DNA of 64,000 nucleotides from Sphingobium sp. (GTDB lineage: Bacteria; Pseudomonadota; Alphaproteobacteria; Sphingomonadales; Sphingomonadaceae), in NCBI GenBank assembly GCA_017745115.1, contig JAGIAA010000003.1, positions 62,001 through 126,000 on the forward strand, in the 5' to 3' direction. The notes below the pieces were generated by a model. It was not told the origin of the DNA, made no database searches, and saw only the letters and a program-made list of their open reading frames with translations. Shown piece by piece: positions 35,207 to 43,491 of the stretch. The first letter of the stretch is position 1, and each line of letters begins with the position of its first letter. The position numbers and the translations under genes are program-made.

Positions 35207-35218
35207 AGGAGATTTCCA

Positions 35219-36094
35219 ATGACCATTCTCGTTACCGGTGCCACTGGCCGCGTCGGCCGCCACGTCGTCGATCAGCTTGTCCAGCGCGGTGCCAAGGTGC
35301 GCGTTCTTACCCGCGATCCCGGCAAGACCAGTTTCGCCGCCGTCGAGGTCGCTCAGGGCGACTTCCTTGACATCGACGCGATGCGCAAAGCTTTCGCAGG
35401 CGTCCGCACGCTGTTCCTCCTCAACGCCGTTACCGGCGACGAATTCACGCAGGCGATCATCACCCTCAACATCGCTCGTGAAGCCGGCGTCGAAAGAGTG
35501 GTTTACCAGTCGGTGTTCGATGCCGACCGCGCGGTGAACGTGCCGCATTTCGCCGTGAAGCACGGCGCGGAGCGGATGCTTGAGGAGATGGGTTTCAGTG
35601 CCACCATCCTGCGGCCGGCCTATTTCATCGACAATGAGCTGATGGTGAAGGACGTTATCCTCAATCATGGGGTCTACCCAATGCCGATCGGCGGCAAAGG
35701 CGTGGCGATGGTCGATGCACGGGACATTGCCGAGGTCGCTGCGATTGAACTGATCCGCCGCGACCAGTCTCCGACCAAGCTGCCGATCGAAACCATCAAC
35801 CTGGTGGGCCCCGATACCCTGACCGGATCGGACGCAGCGGCCATCTGGTCGCAGCTGCTGGGACGTCCGATCGTGTATGGTGGCGACGATCCCAGCGGTT
35901 TCGAGCAGAACATGGCGACCTTCATGCCGAAGTGGACGGCTTATGAAATGCGCCTGATGGCTGAGCGCTATGTAAGCGATGGCATGATCCCCCAGCCTGG
36001 CGACGTCGATCGGCTGACCGCTATGCTCGGGCGGCCGCTCCACAGCTACCGCGACTTTGCCGCCGCAATCGCGCGCGAGGCCGGCCAGGCCTAA
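35219..36094 (+). CDS. NmrA-like NAD(P)-binding reductase
   Basis: A 291-residue atypical short-chain dehydrogenase. The N-terminal Rossmann motif is MTILVTGATGRVGRHVVDQL. An NmrA/HSCARG-like core follows (AFAGVRTLFLLNAV, RVVYQSVFDADRAVNVPHFAVKHGAERML), with the substrate-region sequence LRPAYFIDNELM. Family members act as quinone/azo reductases or redox-sensing regulators. A Tyr-x3-Lys catalytic pair is not obvious. It is regulated in all likelihood by the divergent LysR protein. Confidence 0.88.
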   Translation: MTILVTGATGRVGRHVVDQLVQRGAKVRVLTRDPGKTSFAAVEVAQGDFLDIDAMRKAFAGVRTLFLLNAVTGDEFTQAIITLNIAREAGVERVVYQSVFDADRAVNVPHFAVKHGAERMLEEMGFSATILRPAYFIDNELMVKDVILNHGVYPMPIGGKGVAMVDARDIAEVAAIELIRRDQSPTKLPIETINLVGPDTLTGSDAAAIWSQLLGRPIVYGGDDPSGFEQNMATFMPKWTAYEMRLMAERYVSDGMIPQPGDVDRLTAMLGRPLHSYRDFAAAIAREAGQA

Positions 36095-36567
36095 GCCTCT
36101 GCGGCAGATGGCCGGGCCGTCACTGGCGGACGGTCCGGCTTCTTCTGCTGGTCGATTGAATCTCCAAAGGCAGCTTGCGCTTCGATATCGATTGTACCGG
36201 TCCGGCGCGCGGCCGCTTTTTCGGGCTGCAAGCAATTATCGACCGGAAGGCAGAGACTACGTGTCGTTCGATCTGACCGGCACCTTCTGGATTGGCGATG
36301 CGGATGCCGTGTTTCGGGTCCAGCGGATGAATGACTTTTCTTGGGTGATGGAAAAATATCCTAGCGCGGTTCCTCTTGCTTCCCAGCGCTATTTCTACCA
36401 ATATGGTTGGAAAGCCGCTACCCTTCCAAGGATGCCGCCATCGAAGAGGGGCGCATCATGTTACACGGGTTCTGGATTGCTGCTGGGCAGCCACGGCAAA
36501 TGCTGGACGTGCGATCATTCGCGACGATCGCCGATACATTGGCGCGCCAGCCAGGCTGGGGCGCATC
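36095..36567. other. 473-bp intergenic region with possible gene remnant
   Basis: Between the NmrA-like and CysB-like genes. A stretch around 36260-36410 translates to protein-like sequence (SFDLTGTFWIGDADAVFRVQ) but lacks a start, a recognisable family and a coherent C-terminus, so it may be a decayed gene. The 3' part holds a TTGGAA/TTCCAA dyad upstream of the regulator. No RNA gene is seen. Confidence 0.4.
36407..36429. promoter_or_regulatory. TTGGAA-N11-TTCCAA dyad upstream of CysB-like gene
   Basis: A 6-bp inverted repeat with an 11-base spacer lies about 140 bp before the CysB-like start at 36568. The dimension suits a LysR-family site; its role in autoregulation or in control of the sulfite genes is inferred. 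Confidence 0.35.
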
Positions 36568-37587
36568 ATGAACCTGCAGCAGCTCAAATATGTGCGCGCC
36601 GCAGTTCAGAACGACCTCAATCTGACGAAGGTCGCGCAGGAACTCTACACATCGCAATCGGGCGTCAGTAAACAGATCAAGGAATTGGAGGCGGAGCTCA
36701 AGTTCGAGATCTTCGTGCGGCGCGGCAAGCGCTTGGTTGGCCTGACCAAGGCAGGTCAGAGTGCCGCCCATGTAATCGATCGCCTTCTACAGGAATCGGA
36801 CAATCTCAAGCGGCTGTCTCAGCAATTCGCTCAGGCCGACAGCGGTCGACTGGTGATCGCCGCCACCCATAACCAGGCCAACTATGTGCTTCCGCCGGTG
36901 CTTGTGCGGTTCAGCGAGCAATTTCCCGATGTCGATGTCGAACTGCGGCAGGGTAGTCCGAGCTACGTCGTTGACATGCTGATCCGTGGCGAAGCGGATA
37001 TCGGCATCGCGACCGAGGCGGTTGATGGCCATGCCGAATTGCAGACCATCCCATGCTTCCACTGGAAGCACGTTGTCATCGTGCCGCCGGGCCATGAGCT
37101 TCTCCATGCCCACGACCTGACTTTGTCGCAGCTCGCCCGATACCCGATCATAACCTATAGTCCGGACGTGACGGGCGGATCCGGCATCGTGGAGGCATTC
37201 GAGCGCGCCGAGCTCGAACCGGATATCAGGCTCGCCGCAATGGATGCCGACGTCATTAAAACCTATGTCCAGTTGGGCATGGGCGTGGGGATCATAGCGC
37301 AGATGGCAGCCGACAACGGCCCTCACAATGGACTGATCCCGCTTCCCGGCTCCAGCCATCTGTTCGAACCGCACAGCACGAAGATCGCCCTTCAACGGGG
37401 CACTTTGCTGCGAAATTACACGTATCGGCTGATCGGAATGCTGGCGCCCCATGTCGACGTTGCAGCCCTGAGTAGTGGCAAGGCACCTTCGCCCTCCAAG
37501 GCGTCCGAACGCATTCTGAACTTCGAGGAACGCCCCGATCTCCGGTTTGGACCTCGAGGCGAAATCGATCCTGCTGGCGGGAACTGA
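36568..37587 (+). CDS. CysB-like LysR family regulator
   Basis: 339 residues, close to CysB length. The HTH is MNLQQLKYVRAAVQNDLNLTKVAQELYTSQSGVSKQIKELE. The ligand domain has RLVIAATHNQANYVLPPVLVRF, matching the CysB/Cbl sulfate/acetylserine-binding loop (TTHTQARY in enteric CysB). The start at 36568 is chosen at the conserved MNLQQL. It precedes the sulfite dehydrogenase genes by 59 bp on the same strand, suggesting control of sulfur oxidation or assimilation. Confidence 0.92.
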   Translation: MNLQQLKYVRAAVQNDLNLTKVAQELYTSQSGVSKQIKELEAELKFEIFVRRGKRLVGLTKAGQSAAHVIDRLLQESDNLKRLSQQFAQADSGRLVIAATHNQANYVLPPVLVRFSEQFPDVDVELRQGSPSYVVDMLIRGEADIGIATEAVDGHAELQTIPCFHWKHVVIVPPGHELLHAHDLTLSQLARYPIITYSPDVTGGSGIVEAFERAELEPDIRLAAMDADVIKTYVQLGMGVGIIAQMAADNGPHNGLIPLPGSSHLFEPHSTKIALQRGTLLRNYTYRLIGMLAPHVDVAALSSGKAPSPSKASERILNFEERPDLRFGPRGEIDPAGGN

Positions 37588-37646
37588 CTGCGGGCAGCTG
37601 GGGAATGCCCGCGAAAAGACCGATCGAGAGCATGTGAGGTAAGAGC

Positions 37647-38858
37647 ATGATTGAACAAGAGCTACGGATCAGCCGTAGGGGGCTGTTGGGTGGGGCCGCG
37701 GCATCGCTGCTTGCGTTGCCAGACTTGGCGCAGAGCGCGACCGCACAGCTCCCCTTTGCCAATGGGCAGCGTCCGCTTGTCCGTCTGCCGCAAAAGCGTC
37801 CAATGATCGGCCTCACGGCCCGCCCACCGCAGCTGGAGACGCCATTCGAGGTGTTCAATGGCAGCGTCATCACACCCAATGATGCTTTTTTCGTCCGCTA
37901 TCATCTTTCCGACCTGCCAACGGCTATCGATCCCGCAACCTTCCGTCTGACCATCGGGGGACATGTCGAGAAGCCGCTTTCATTGACGTTAGCCGCGCTC
38001 CAGCGCGACTATCCGGCGCAGGAACTCGTGGCGGTCAATCAGTGCTCGGGCAATAGTCGGGGATTTTTCGAGCCGCGCGTGGGCGGTGGTCAGCTCGGCA
38101 ATGGTGCCATGGGCAATGCGCGCTGGCGCGGCGTGCCGTTGCGAGCCCTGCTCGATCGGGCCGGCGTTCGTGCGGGCGCACGGCAGGTCACCTTCAATGG
38201 CCTGGACAATCCGCCGGTCGGTACCGTTCCCGACTTCGTGAAAGCGCTCGACATCGATCATGCGCGCGACGGCGAAGTCATGCTGGCCTACGCCATGAAT
38301 GGGGCGCCACTTCCTTTCCTCAACGGCTTCCCGCTGCGCCTCGTGGTTCCGGGCTATTACGGCACCTATTGGGTCAAGCATCTCAACGAGATCAATGTGG
38401 TTGACGCCGAGTTCGACGGTTACTGGATGAAGACCGCCTATCGCGTGCCCGACAACGATTGTCTTTGCGTGGCGCCGGGAGGCAAGCCCGATAAGACGAA
38501 GCCGATTGGGCGCTTCAACGTCCGCTCCTTCGTGACGAGCCACCATGATCGGCAGGTTGTCAAAGCGGGCTCCGCATTGGAGTTGAGAGGTATCGCTTTC
38601 AATGGCGGAAGCGGAATCGCGCGGGTCATGCTCTCTGCGGATGATGGTACGAGTTGGCGAGAAGCTCCGCTCGGGCAGGATCTCGGCCGCTACTCGTTCC
38701 GCGAGTGGCGCGCGCGCCTGACCCTGCCGAAGGGCGCACATCGCCTGAAGGTGCGCGCCTTTTCATCGGATGGGGAAAGCCAGCCGATCCAGCCCCTGTG
38801 GCAGCCCGCCGGCTATATGCGAAACGTCGTCGAAACAATCACGCTGGAGGCACGATGA
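37647..38858 (+). CDS. SorA-type sulfite dehydrogenase, molybdopterin subunit
   Basis: 403 residues with a twin-arginine signal (ISRRGLLGGAAASLLAL). The sulfite oxidase fold carries the molybdenum-ligating Cys133 in AVNQCSGNSRG, followed by the dimerisation (Mo-co dimer) domain with ADDGTSWREA. It oxidises sulfite to sulfate in the periplasm and passes electrons to cytochrome c. The next gene, a monohaem cytochrome c, overlaps its stop by 4 bp, as in the SorAB pair. Confidence 0.92.
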   Translation: MIEQELRISRRGLLGGAAASLLALPDLAQSATAQLPFANGQRPLVRLPQKRPMIGLTARPPQLETPFEVFNGSVITPNDAFFVRYHLSDLPTAIDPATFRLTIGGHVEKPLSLTLAALQRDYPAQELVAVNQCSGNSRGFFEPRVGGGQLGNGAMGNARWRGVPLRALLDRAGVRAGARQVTFNGLDNPPVGTVPDFVKALDIDHARDGEVMLAYAMNGAPLPFLNGFPLRLVVPGYYGTYWVKHLNEINVVDAEFDGYWMKTAYRVPDNDCLCVAPGGKPDKTKPIGRFNVRSFVTSHHDRQVVKAGSALELRGIAFNGGSGIARVMLSADDGTSWREAPLGQDLGRYSFREWRARLTLPKGAHRLKVRAFSSDGESQPIQPLWQPAGYMRNVVETITLEAR

Positions 38859-39166
38859 TGCGCCTTATCGCTCCTCTTGCCGCTGCGGCCGTACTCATCG
38901 GCGTCGCCTGCAGCGCCAAACCGATCAACTATTCCGTGCCGGTCGATACGGTGCCGCCCGCAGAACTTGCCGGACCGGACGCCGAACCGGTGCGCAATCA
39001 TTGCGCGGCCTGTCACTCCCTCGACTATATCGTCACCCAACCCAGGGGAAAGGGTGAGCAATTCTGGCGTGACGCGGTGACGAAGATGATCAACGTCTAC
39101 AAGGCGCCGGTGGAGCAGCCGGACGCCAACAAGGTCGCTGAAATCCTGGCCAAGAAATTCGGCTAA
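38855..39166 (+). CDS. SorB-like monohaem cytochrome c
   Basis: A 103-residue protein. The start at 38855 (MMRLIAPLAAAAVLIGVACS) gives an export signal, possibly a lipobox ending at Cys19. The haem motif CAACH is at 50-54, and a downstream Met in VTKMINVYKAP is a candidate axial ligand. It is coupled to the sulfite dehydrogenase by an ATGA overlap and is its likely electron acceptor. Confidence 0.9.
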   Translation: MMRLIAPLAAAAVLIGVACSAKPINYSVPVDTVPPAELAGPDAEPVRNHCAACHSLDYIVTQPRGKGEQFWRDAVTKMINVYKAPVEQPDANKVAEILAKKFG

Positions 39167-39176
39167 AACGAAACAG

Positions 39177-39215
39177 GCCGAGGGCGAGCAAGTCGCCTCC
39201 GGCTGTTCAAGCCTT
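39177..39215. terminator. Terminator-like hairpin after sorB-like gene
   Basis: An imperfect 11-bp stem (39177-39187 with 39193-39203, two mismatches) and a 5-base loop lie just after the cytochrome stop, followed by a short CTTTT run. It separates convergent transcripts. Confidence 0.5.
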
Positions 39216-39225
39216 TTCCGTCGCC

Positions 39226-40239
39226 TTAGCGGTCGATAACGGGCCCGTTGGGCGGCAGGTCGAAAATGCCGCCGTCGGACGGGCCATTATTCTCGACGCA
39301 GGGCCGTTCCATCTTCTCGTGCAGCAACGGCTTGCCGGGCAGATTGGCGACACTCACGTCATAGTGCCAATCGTCGGTCTTGTCCGCTTCGGTGTAGTGC
39401 CGAACCGGTATCGTCGCCGTCCACGGCCGCGAATAGACGGTCGGATCGGTGAAAGTTGCGACATAGTTGAAGCGCTTGCGGTTGTTGTCAAAAACGTAGC
39501 GCTCGGCGACGGTGGCGTTCTCGCTCATGAAATCGCCATAGCGGCCGAACATCGCCTTGCCGTTGTTGTTGGTCACGTCGACGACCAGCGTATTGCCTTC
39601 CCAGTGACCACGGGAATCGCCGTTCCATAGCTTCACAGCGGACGGCAGATGCGGGGTCTTGTCGAGATGGATGATCCGCGTACCGGAATCGAAGAGAAAT
39701 ACGATGGAGTCCGGATATTGTCGGATCTCGAAGCCGTGCCACATGAAGGATTTCGGCACACCCGCCGGGGCGCAGCGGGCCAGCGGCTCGATGTGCCAGG
39801 CATGGGTCGGCGTCGCGAAGTTCCTCGCGAAATCCTCCTGGGCGGCACGTGCGGCCGGCAGATAGGGGATTTGGCCATCCGGCGGATCGGAAACGCGGCT
39901 CGGCGCGCGCTCTTCACGCGGCAGCTTCGAAGCGCGCGAGGGCTCGCCAGGAGGGCCCGCCTGCGGGTCGGTGAAGTTCGCGTGATTGCCGATCGTGTTG
40001 GAATAGAGGCCGGCTATGTTCGGCTGGCCATCGGCCGTGCGCGGCCCTTTCCAGGGTTCGGAAGCGATGACCGGGACCGTCTTGGCCCACTGGTTATCGC
40101 CCCCCGCCGGATTGAAGGCCGACGTCAAACCCGGGTCTGGCTTCGGCGGCGATGCAGCCTGGTCCTGAGCGAGAACTGGGGAGGCCGAGCCCGTGATACC
40201 GGCGACGAGAAGCATGGCGGCAAGAGTCTTGCGCATCAT
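39226..40239 (-). CDS. Exported protein of unknown function, GHWEGNTLVVDVT family (A)
   Basis: A 337-residue protein with a Sec signal (LAAMLLVAGITGSASPVLAQ). The family signature is LWNGDSRGHWEGNTLVVDVTNNN, preceded by DGQPNIAGLYSN. Similar sequences are frequent in sphingomonads beside TonB receptors, but I know no established function. It is related to the next protein and overlaps it by 4 bp (ATGA). It is the last gene of the TonB receptor operon. Confidence 0.75.
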   Translation of the reverse strand: MMRKTLAAMLLVAGITGSASPVLAQDQAASPPKPDPGLTSAFNPAGGDNQWAKTVPVIASEPWKGPRTADGQPNIAGLYSNTIGNHANFTDPQAGPPGEPSRASKLPREERAPSRVSDPPDGQIPYLPAARAAQEDFARNFATPTHAWHIEPLARCAPAGVPKSFMWHGFEIRQYPDSIVFLFDSGTRIIHLDKTPHLPSAVKLWNGDSRGHWEGNTLVVDVTNNNGKAMFGRYGDFMSENATVAERYVFDNNRKRFNYVATFTDPTVYSRPWTATIPVRHYTEADKTDDWHYDVSVANLPGKPLLHEKMERPCVENNGPSDGGIFDLPPNGPVIDR

Positions 40240-41015
40240 TTTTCAGCCTTGTTTGGGTAGAATTTTTCGTAGCGAAGCGTGAAGCAATAGTCCTCGATCA
40301 GCTCGAAGTTCTTCTCGCGCCGCCGGTTGAGCAGGACATTGATCGTCCACGGCTTGGTGTAGACCTGCGGATCCTCGACGGTCGCCGTGTAGGAAATCGT
40401 GTTTGCGTCGACGAACCGCCACTTCTCGATCACGTGCAGGTCAGGGCTATGATAGTTGCCCGCGCGATCCAGCCAGGTCACGTCGTTGAAGTCGGTCACG
40501 TCCACCACGAGCGTGTCGCCCTCCCAATGGCCACGTGAATCGCCGAGCCAGAATTCCTGATCCGTTTCGGTGGGATGCAGCGTGCCATTGGTGTGGATCG
40601 TCCGCACCTGATGCCCGAACTGATGCACGAGCGTCAGGTCGCGCTCACGCTCGAAAATCTGGAAGGGCGCCGGATAATAGACGCTGCGGGGGACGCCCAG
40701 AATATAGCAGTGGAGGCGCGGATCATCGGTCGTCCGGGCCGCGAAATTCTGTTCCTTCTGCGCCCGCGCTTCGGGCTTGTACGGCAGTTCACCACCTTCG
40801 ACGACGCCTGGGCTTGGCGGCGCATCCCGACGCCCGGCATGGGGTTCGAGGTCGTAGTCGGCCTCGCTCAGCGTCTGCCAGATGCCGGAGAAGTCCGGTC
40901 TCCCATTGGTTAGCCTCGGAATGCCGTCGGCTTTCGTCTTCTGAACGGGCGCCGCCTGCGCTCCTGCTGTGACCAGCAGGAGCGCGGCGAGTGACAGGAG
41001 GTGTTTGCGTCTCAT
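40236..41015 (-). CDS. Exported protein of unknown function, GHWEGDTLVVDVT family (B)
   Basis: A 259-residue protein with a Sec signal (KHLLSLAALLLVTAGAQA). Shared signatures are LTNGRPDFSGIWQ and LGDSRGHWEGDTLVVDVTDFND. It is paralogous to the following gene over the C-terminal half (VVDVT onward, ATVEDPQVYTKPW versus ATFTDPTVYSRPW). The start is 12 bp after the receptor stop. A periplasmic accessory role for the receptor's substrate is plausible. Confidence 0.75.
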   Translation of the reverse strand: MRRKHLLSLAALLLVTAGAQAAPVQKTKADGIPRLTNGRPDFSGIWQTLSEADYDLEPHAGRRDAPPSPGVVEGGELPYKPEARAQKEQNFAARTTDDPRLHCYILGVPRSVYYPAPFQIFERERDLTLVHQFGHQVRTIHTNGTLHPTETDQEFWLGDSRGHWEGDTLVVDVTDFNDVTWLDRAGNYHSPDLHVIEKWRFVDANTISYTATVEDPQVYTKPWTINVLLNRRREKNFELIEDYCFTLRYEKFYPNKAEK

Positions 41016-41027
41016 GCTGCGCCCCGC

Positions 41028-43454
41028 TCAGAACTTCGCGCGGAGCAACGCGCCGATGTAACGACGGGCGCCGATACCGTCGTAGCCGACCGGGGCATTG
41101 TTGCTGAAGTCGTTGACGCTGGTGGTGTACTGCGTGTCGAAAATGTTCTTGCCGACGAGGCTAAGCTCGGTCTCGGCACCGGCGATCTTCGTGACGAAGC
41201 CGATGCCGGCGTCGGTCAAGTGATAGGCCTTCTGCCAGCCATAAGGCGAAAGCAACTGCTCGAGATTGTGGCCCGATTTGTAGCTGTCATTCGCGAAGGC
41301 GTGGATCGAAACGCCCGACGAGCCGATCTCGCGCTTGAAGTCGAAGCCGACGATTGCCGTCCATTTCGGCGCGCCGACGATCTGCTTGCCGGTATTGTTG
41401 CAGACGACGACGGTTGTGGGATAGGATCGCGGGCAGGTGGCGGTCGCCCAGTCGGTGTAGACCGCGTCGTTATACGACCCGCCGAAATTGATCGTGAAGC
41501 CCTTGGTCACCTCCAGCGCGCCGTCGACCTCGACACCTTGCGCGCGCAGGCCGGGAATGTTGCCCAGCACCGAACTATAACCGGTGGACGAGGTCGCATC
41601 GGGGATGCTCGTCGTCGCCTGATAGTCGCGGACCTTGGTGTAATAGAGATTGGCGTTGAGCCACAGCGCGCCGAAGAACTGGCCCTTGATGCCGACCTCG
41701 AAATCCGTGGTCTTTTCCGGCTTCACATTGCGCCGGGCGCCGGTGTTGTCGAAGGCCACTGCGCCCGATTTTCCGCCGCCGCTCGCCGACGCGTAGATGA
41801 GCACGTCGTGCGAAAGATGGTAGCTGGGGTTGATGAGCCATGAGACCGCGCCCGCGTGGATCGGCTCGCCCACGATCGTCGCATAGGGCGTGCTGAGCTG
41901 CGCCAGGCGGATGGCATCCGCGTTCGCATTGCCCGTCGATACCAGCGGCGAGCCGTCGGCGAAGCTAAGGTCGCGGCGTGTCGTGCTGGTCTTCTGCTCG
42001 CGCGTATAGCGGATGCCCGCCGTGATCGTGAACTTGTCGGTCGCCTTCCAGTTGAACTGTGCAAAGGCGGCCTGGCTGGTCGAGATCGGATGCTGGTTGA
42101 CGACCGACAGCGTGTTGTTCAGCGACTGCTGGAGCAGCGTAGGCGTTGCGCTCAGCGCATTGTACTGAGCGTTGGTCGCGTAGAACGCACCGGCATCCTT
42201 GCCGAACAGGTTGCGGCTGTTCGTGTCCGTCAAAATCTTGAAGAAATAGACGCCCGCCTGATAATCGAGCGTCGGCGTGATGTTACCGCTCGCCCGCAGT
42301 TCCTGCGAATATTGCTCGGTGTCGACGAGCGTGCCGCCACGGGCGATCGCAAAGCGAGTCTGCTCATTGTCGTTGTTGGCGTCGAAATGGAATTTGCGCG
42401 CCGCAGTGATCGACTTCAGTTCGACGCCGCCCAGGTCCCAGGTGGTGACGAGCGATGCGCCATAGTTGCGCGTGATGAGCGGCAGAGCCTGATCGATGTC
42501 GATCGTCTTCCAGGAGCCGATGATCGGAACATAGCCGCCGAAATAGCCGCGGGCGAGTCGGGTCGTGTAGGTCGTCGTACGCGCCGATCCGTCGTTCAGC
42601 GTCGTCGGGTCGATCATGAAGGGCTTGGTGTTGCTGTTCTCGTGCGTCTCCGCGCCGTCGACGTTCAGCTTGAATGAAAGATCGTCGGTTGCCTTGAACA
42701 GCAGCTGGAAGCGCCCCGCCCAGCGGTCGCGCTCGTGCCAGCGGCCGCCATAAGCCGAATTCACGTTGATGATGTCACCATCCTGCTTGTCGACCGAGAA
42801 GGATGCGCGAAAGGCGAGCTTGTCCGCCACCAGCGCATCGGAAAAGGACGCACGTGCCTTGATAGCCGGCGTCGAGAGACCGCCTTCCAACTCGGCCGTG
42901 CCCTCGGGCGTAAAACTGGGCGCCTTGCTGGTATATTTGACGACGCCAAGCGACGTGTTCTTGCCAAGCAGCGTGCCCTGGGGGCCGCGCAGGATCTCGA
43001 CCTGCTGCAGGTCGGTGAAGTCCTGATAGGTCATGCCGACATGATCGAGGAAGACATCGTCGACGATCACGCCGACCGCCGCTTCCATATTATCGTTGCC
43101 ACTGGTCTTGCCGATGCCCCGCAGCGAAACGCCGGTGCGGCGGGCATTGGGCGTGGTCGCCGTCAGACCAGGAGCGCGCTGCGCGAGGTCCGAGATGTTG
43201 AAAACGCGCTGGGTGGCAATCTGGTCGCTGTTCAGGACCGAGATCGGGATTGGCACGTCCTGCAGCCGTTCATCGCGGTTGCGGGCCGTCACGACGATGG
43301 TCCCCTCTGCGTCATCCGCTGCCGGATCGACGGACGTGTCGCTTGTCTGCGCCCAGGAGATCGAGGCTGTCGAAAGGAGCAAGCCGGCAGATAGCAGGCG
43401 GGCGAAGAGTGAGGAGCGCGACGTCGAGTGACGGCGAAGGGTGTTCACGGACAT
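41028..43454 (-). CDS. TonB-dependent outer-membrane receptor
   Basis: 808 residues. The start at 43454 opens a signal peptide (LFARLLSAGLLLSTASISWA). The TonB box region is EGTIVVTARNRDERLQDVPI, the plug follows (ISDLAQRAPGLTATTPN), and the barrel ends in …YIGALLRAKF. No STN domain is present. It lies 37 bp after a rhodanese-SMP30 fusion and 12 bp before two secreted proteins, in one operon. The substrate may be a sugar or lactone-related compound, since the SMP30 partner resembles lactonases; this is speculative. Confidence 0.9.
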   Translation of the reverse strand: MSVNTLRRHSTSRSSLFARLLSAGLLLSTASISWAQTSDTSVDPAADDAEGTIVVTARNRDERLQDVPIPISVLNSDQIATQRVFNISDLAQRAPGLTATTPNARRTGVSLRGIGKTSGNDNMEAAVGVIVDDVFLDHVGMTYQDFTDLQQVEILRGPQGTLLGKNTSLGVVKYTSKAPSFTPEGTAELEGGLSTPAIKARASFSDALVADKLAFRASFSVDKQDGDIINVNSAYGGRWHERDRWAGRFQLLFKATDDLSFKLNVDGAETHENSNTKPFMIDPTTLNDGSARTTTYTTRLARGYFGGYVPIIGSWKTIDIDQALPLITRNYGASLVTTWDLGGVELKSITAARKFHFDANNDNEQTRFAIARGGTLVDTEQYSQELRASGNITPTLDYQAGVYFFKILTDTNSRNLFGKDAGAFYATNAQYNALSATPTLLQQSLNNTLSVVNQHPISTSQAAFAQFNWKATDKFTITAGIRYTREQKTSTTRRDLSFADGSPLVSTGNANADAIRLAQLSTPYATIVGEPIHAGAVSWLINPSYHLSHDVLIYASASGGGKSGAVAFDNTGARRNVKPEKTTDFEVGIKGQFFGALWLNANLYYTKVRDYQATTSIPDATSSTGYSSVLGNIPGLRAQGVEVDGALEVTKGFTINFGGSYNDAVYTDWATATCPRSYPTTVVVCNNTGKQIVGAPKWTAIVGFDFKREIGSSGVSIHAFANDSYKSGHNLEQLLSPYGWQKAYHLTDAGIGFVTKIAGAETELSLVGKNIFDTQYTTSVNDFSNNAPVGYDGIGARRYIGALLRAKF

Positions 43455-43491
43455 TTTTGTTCTTTCAGATTGAGAAGCGAGCCACGCGGCG

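Noticed and set aside
40121..40140. Further copy of the ACGTCAAAC motif
   Set aside because: It lies inside the coding sequence of the exported protein at 39226 and lacks the CCCCAT tail; treated as chance.
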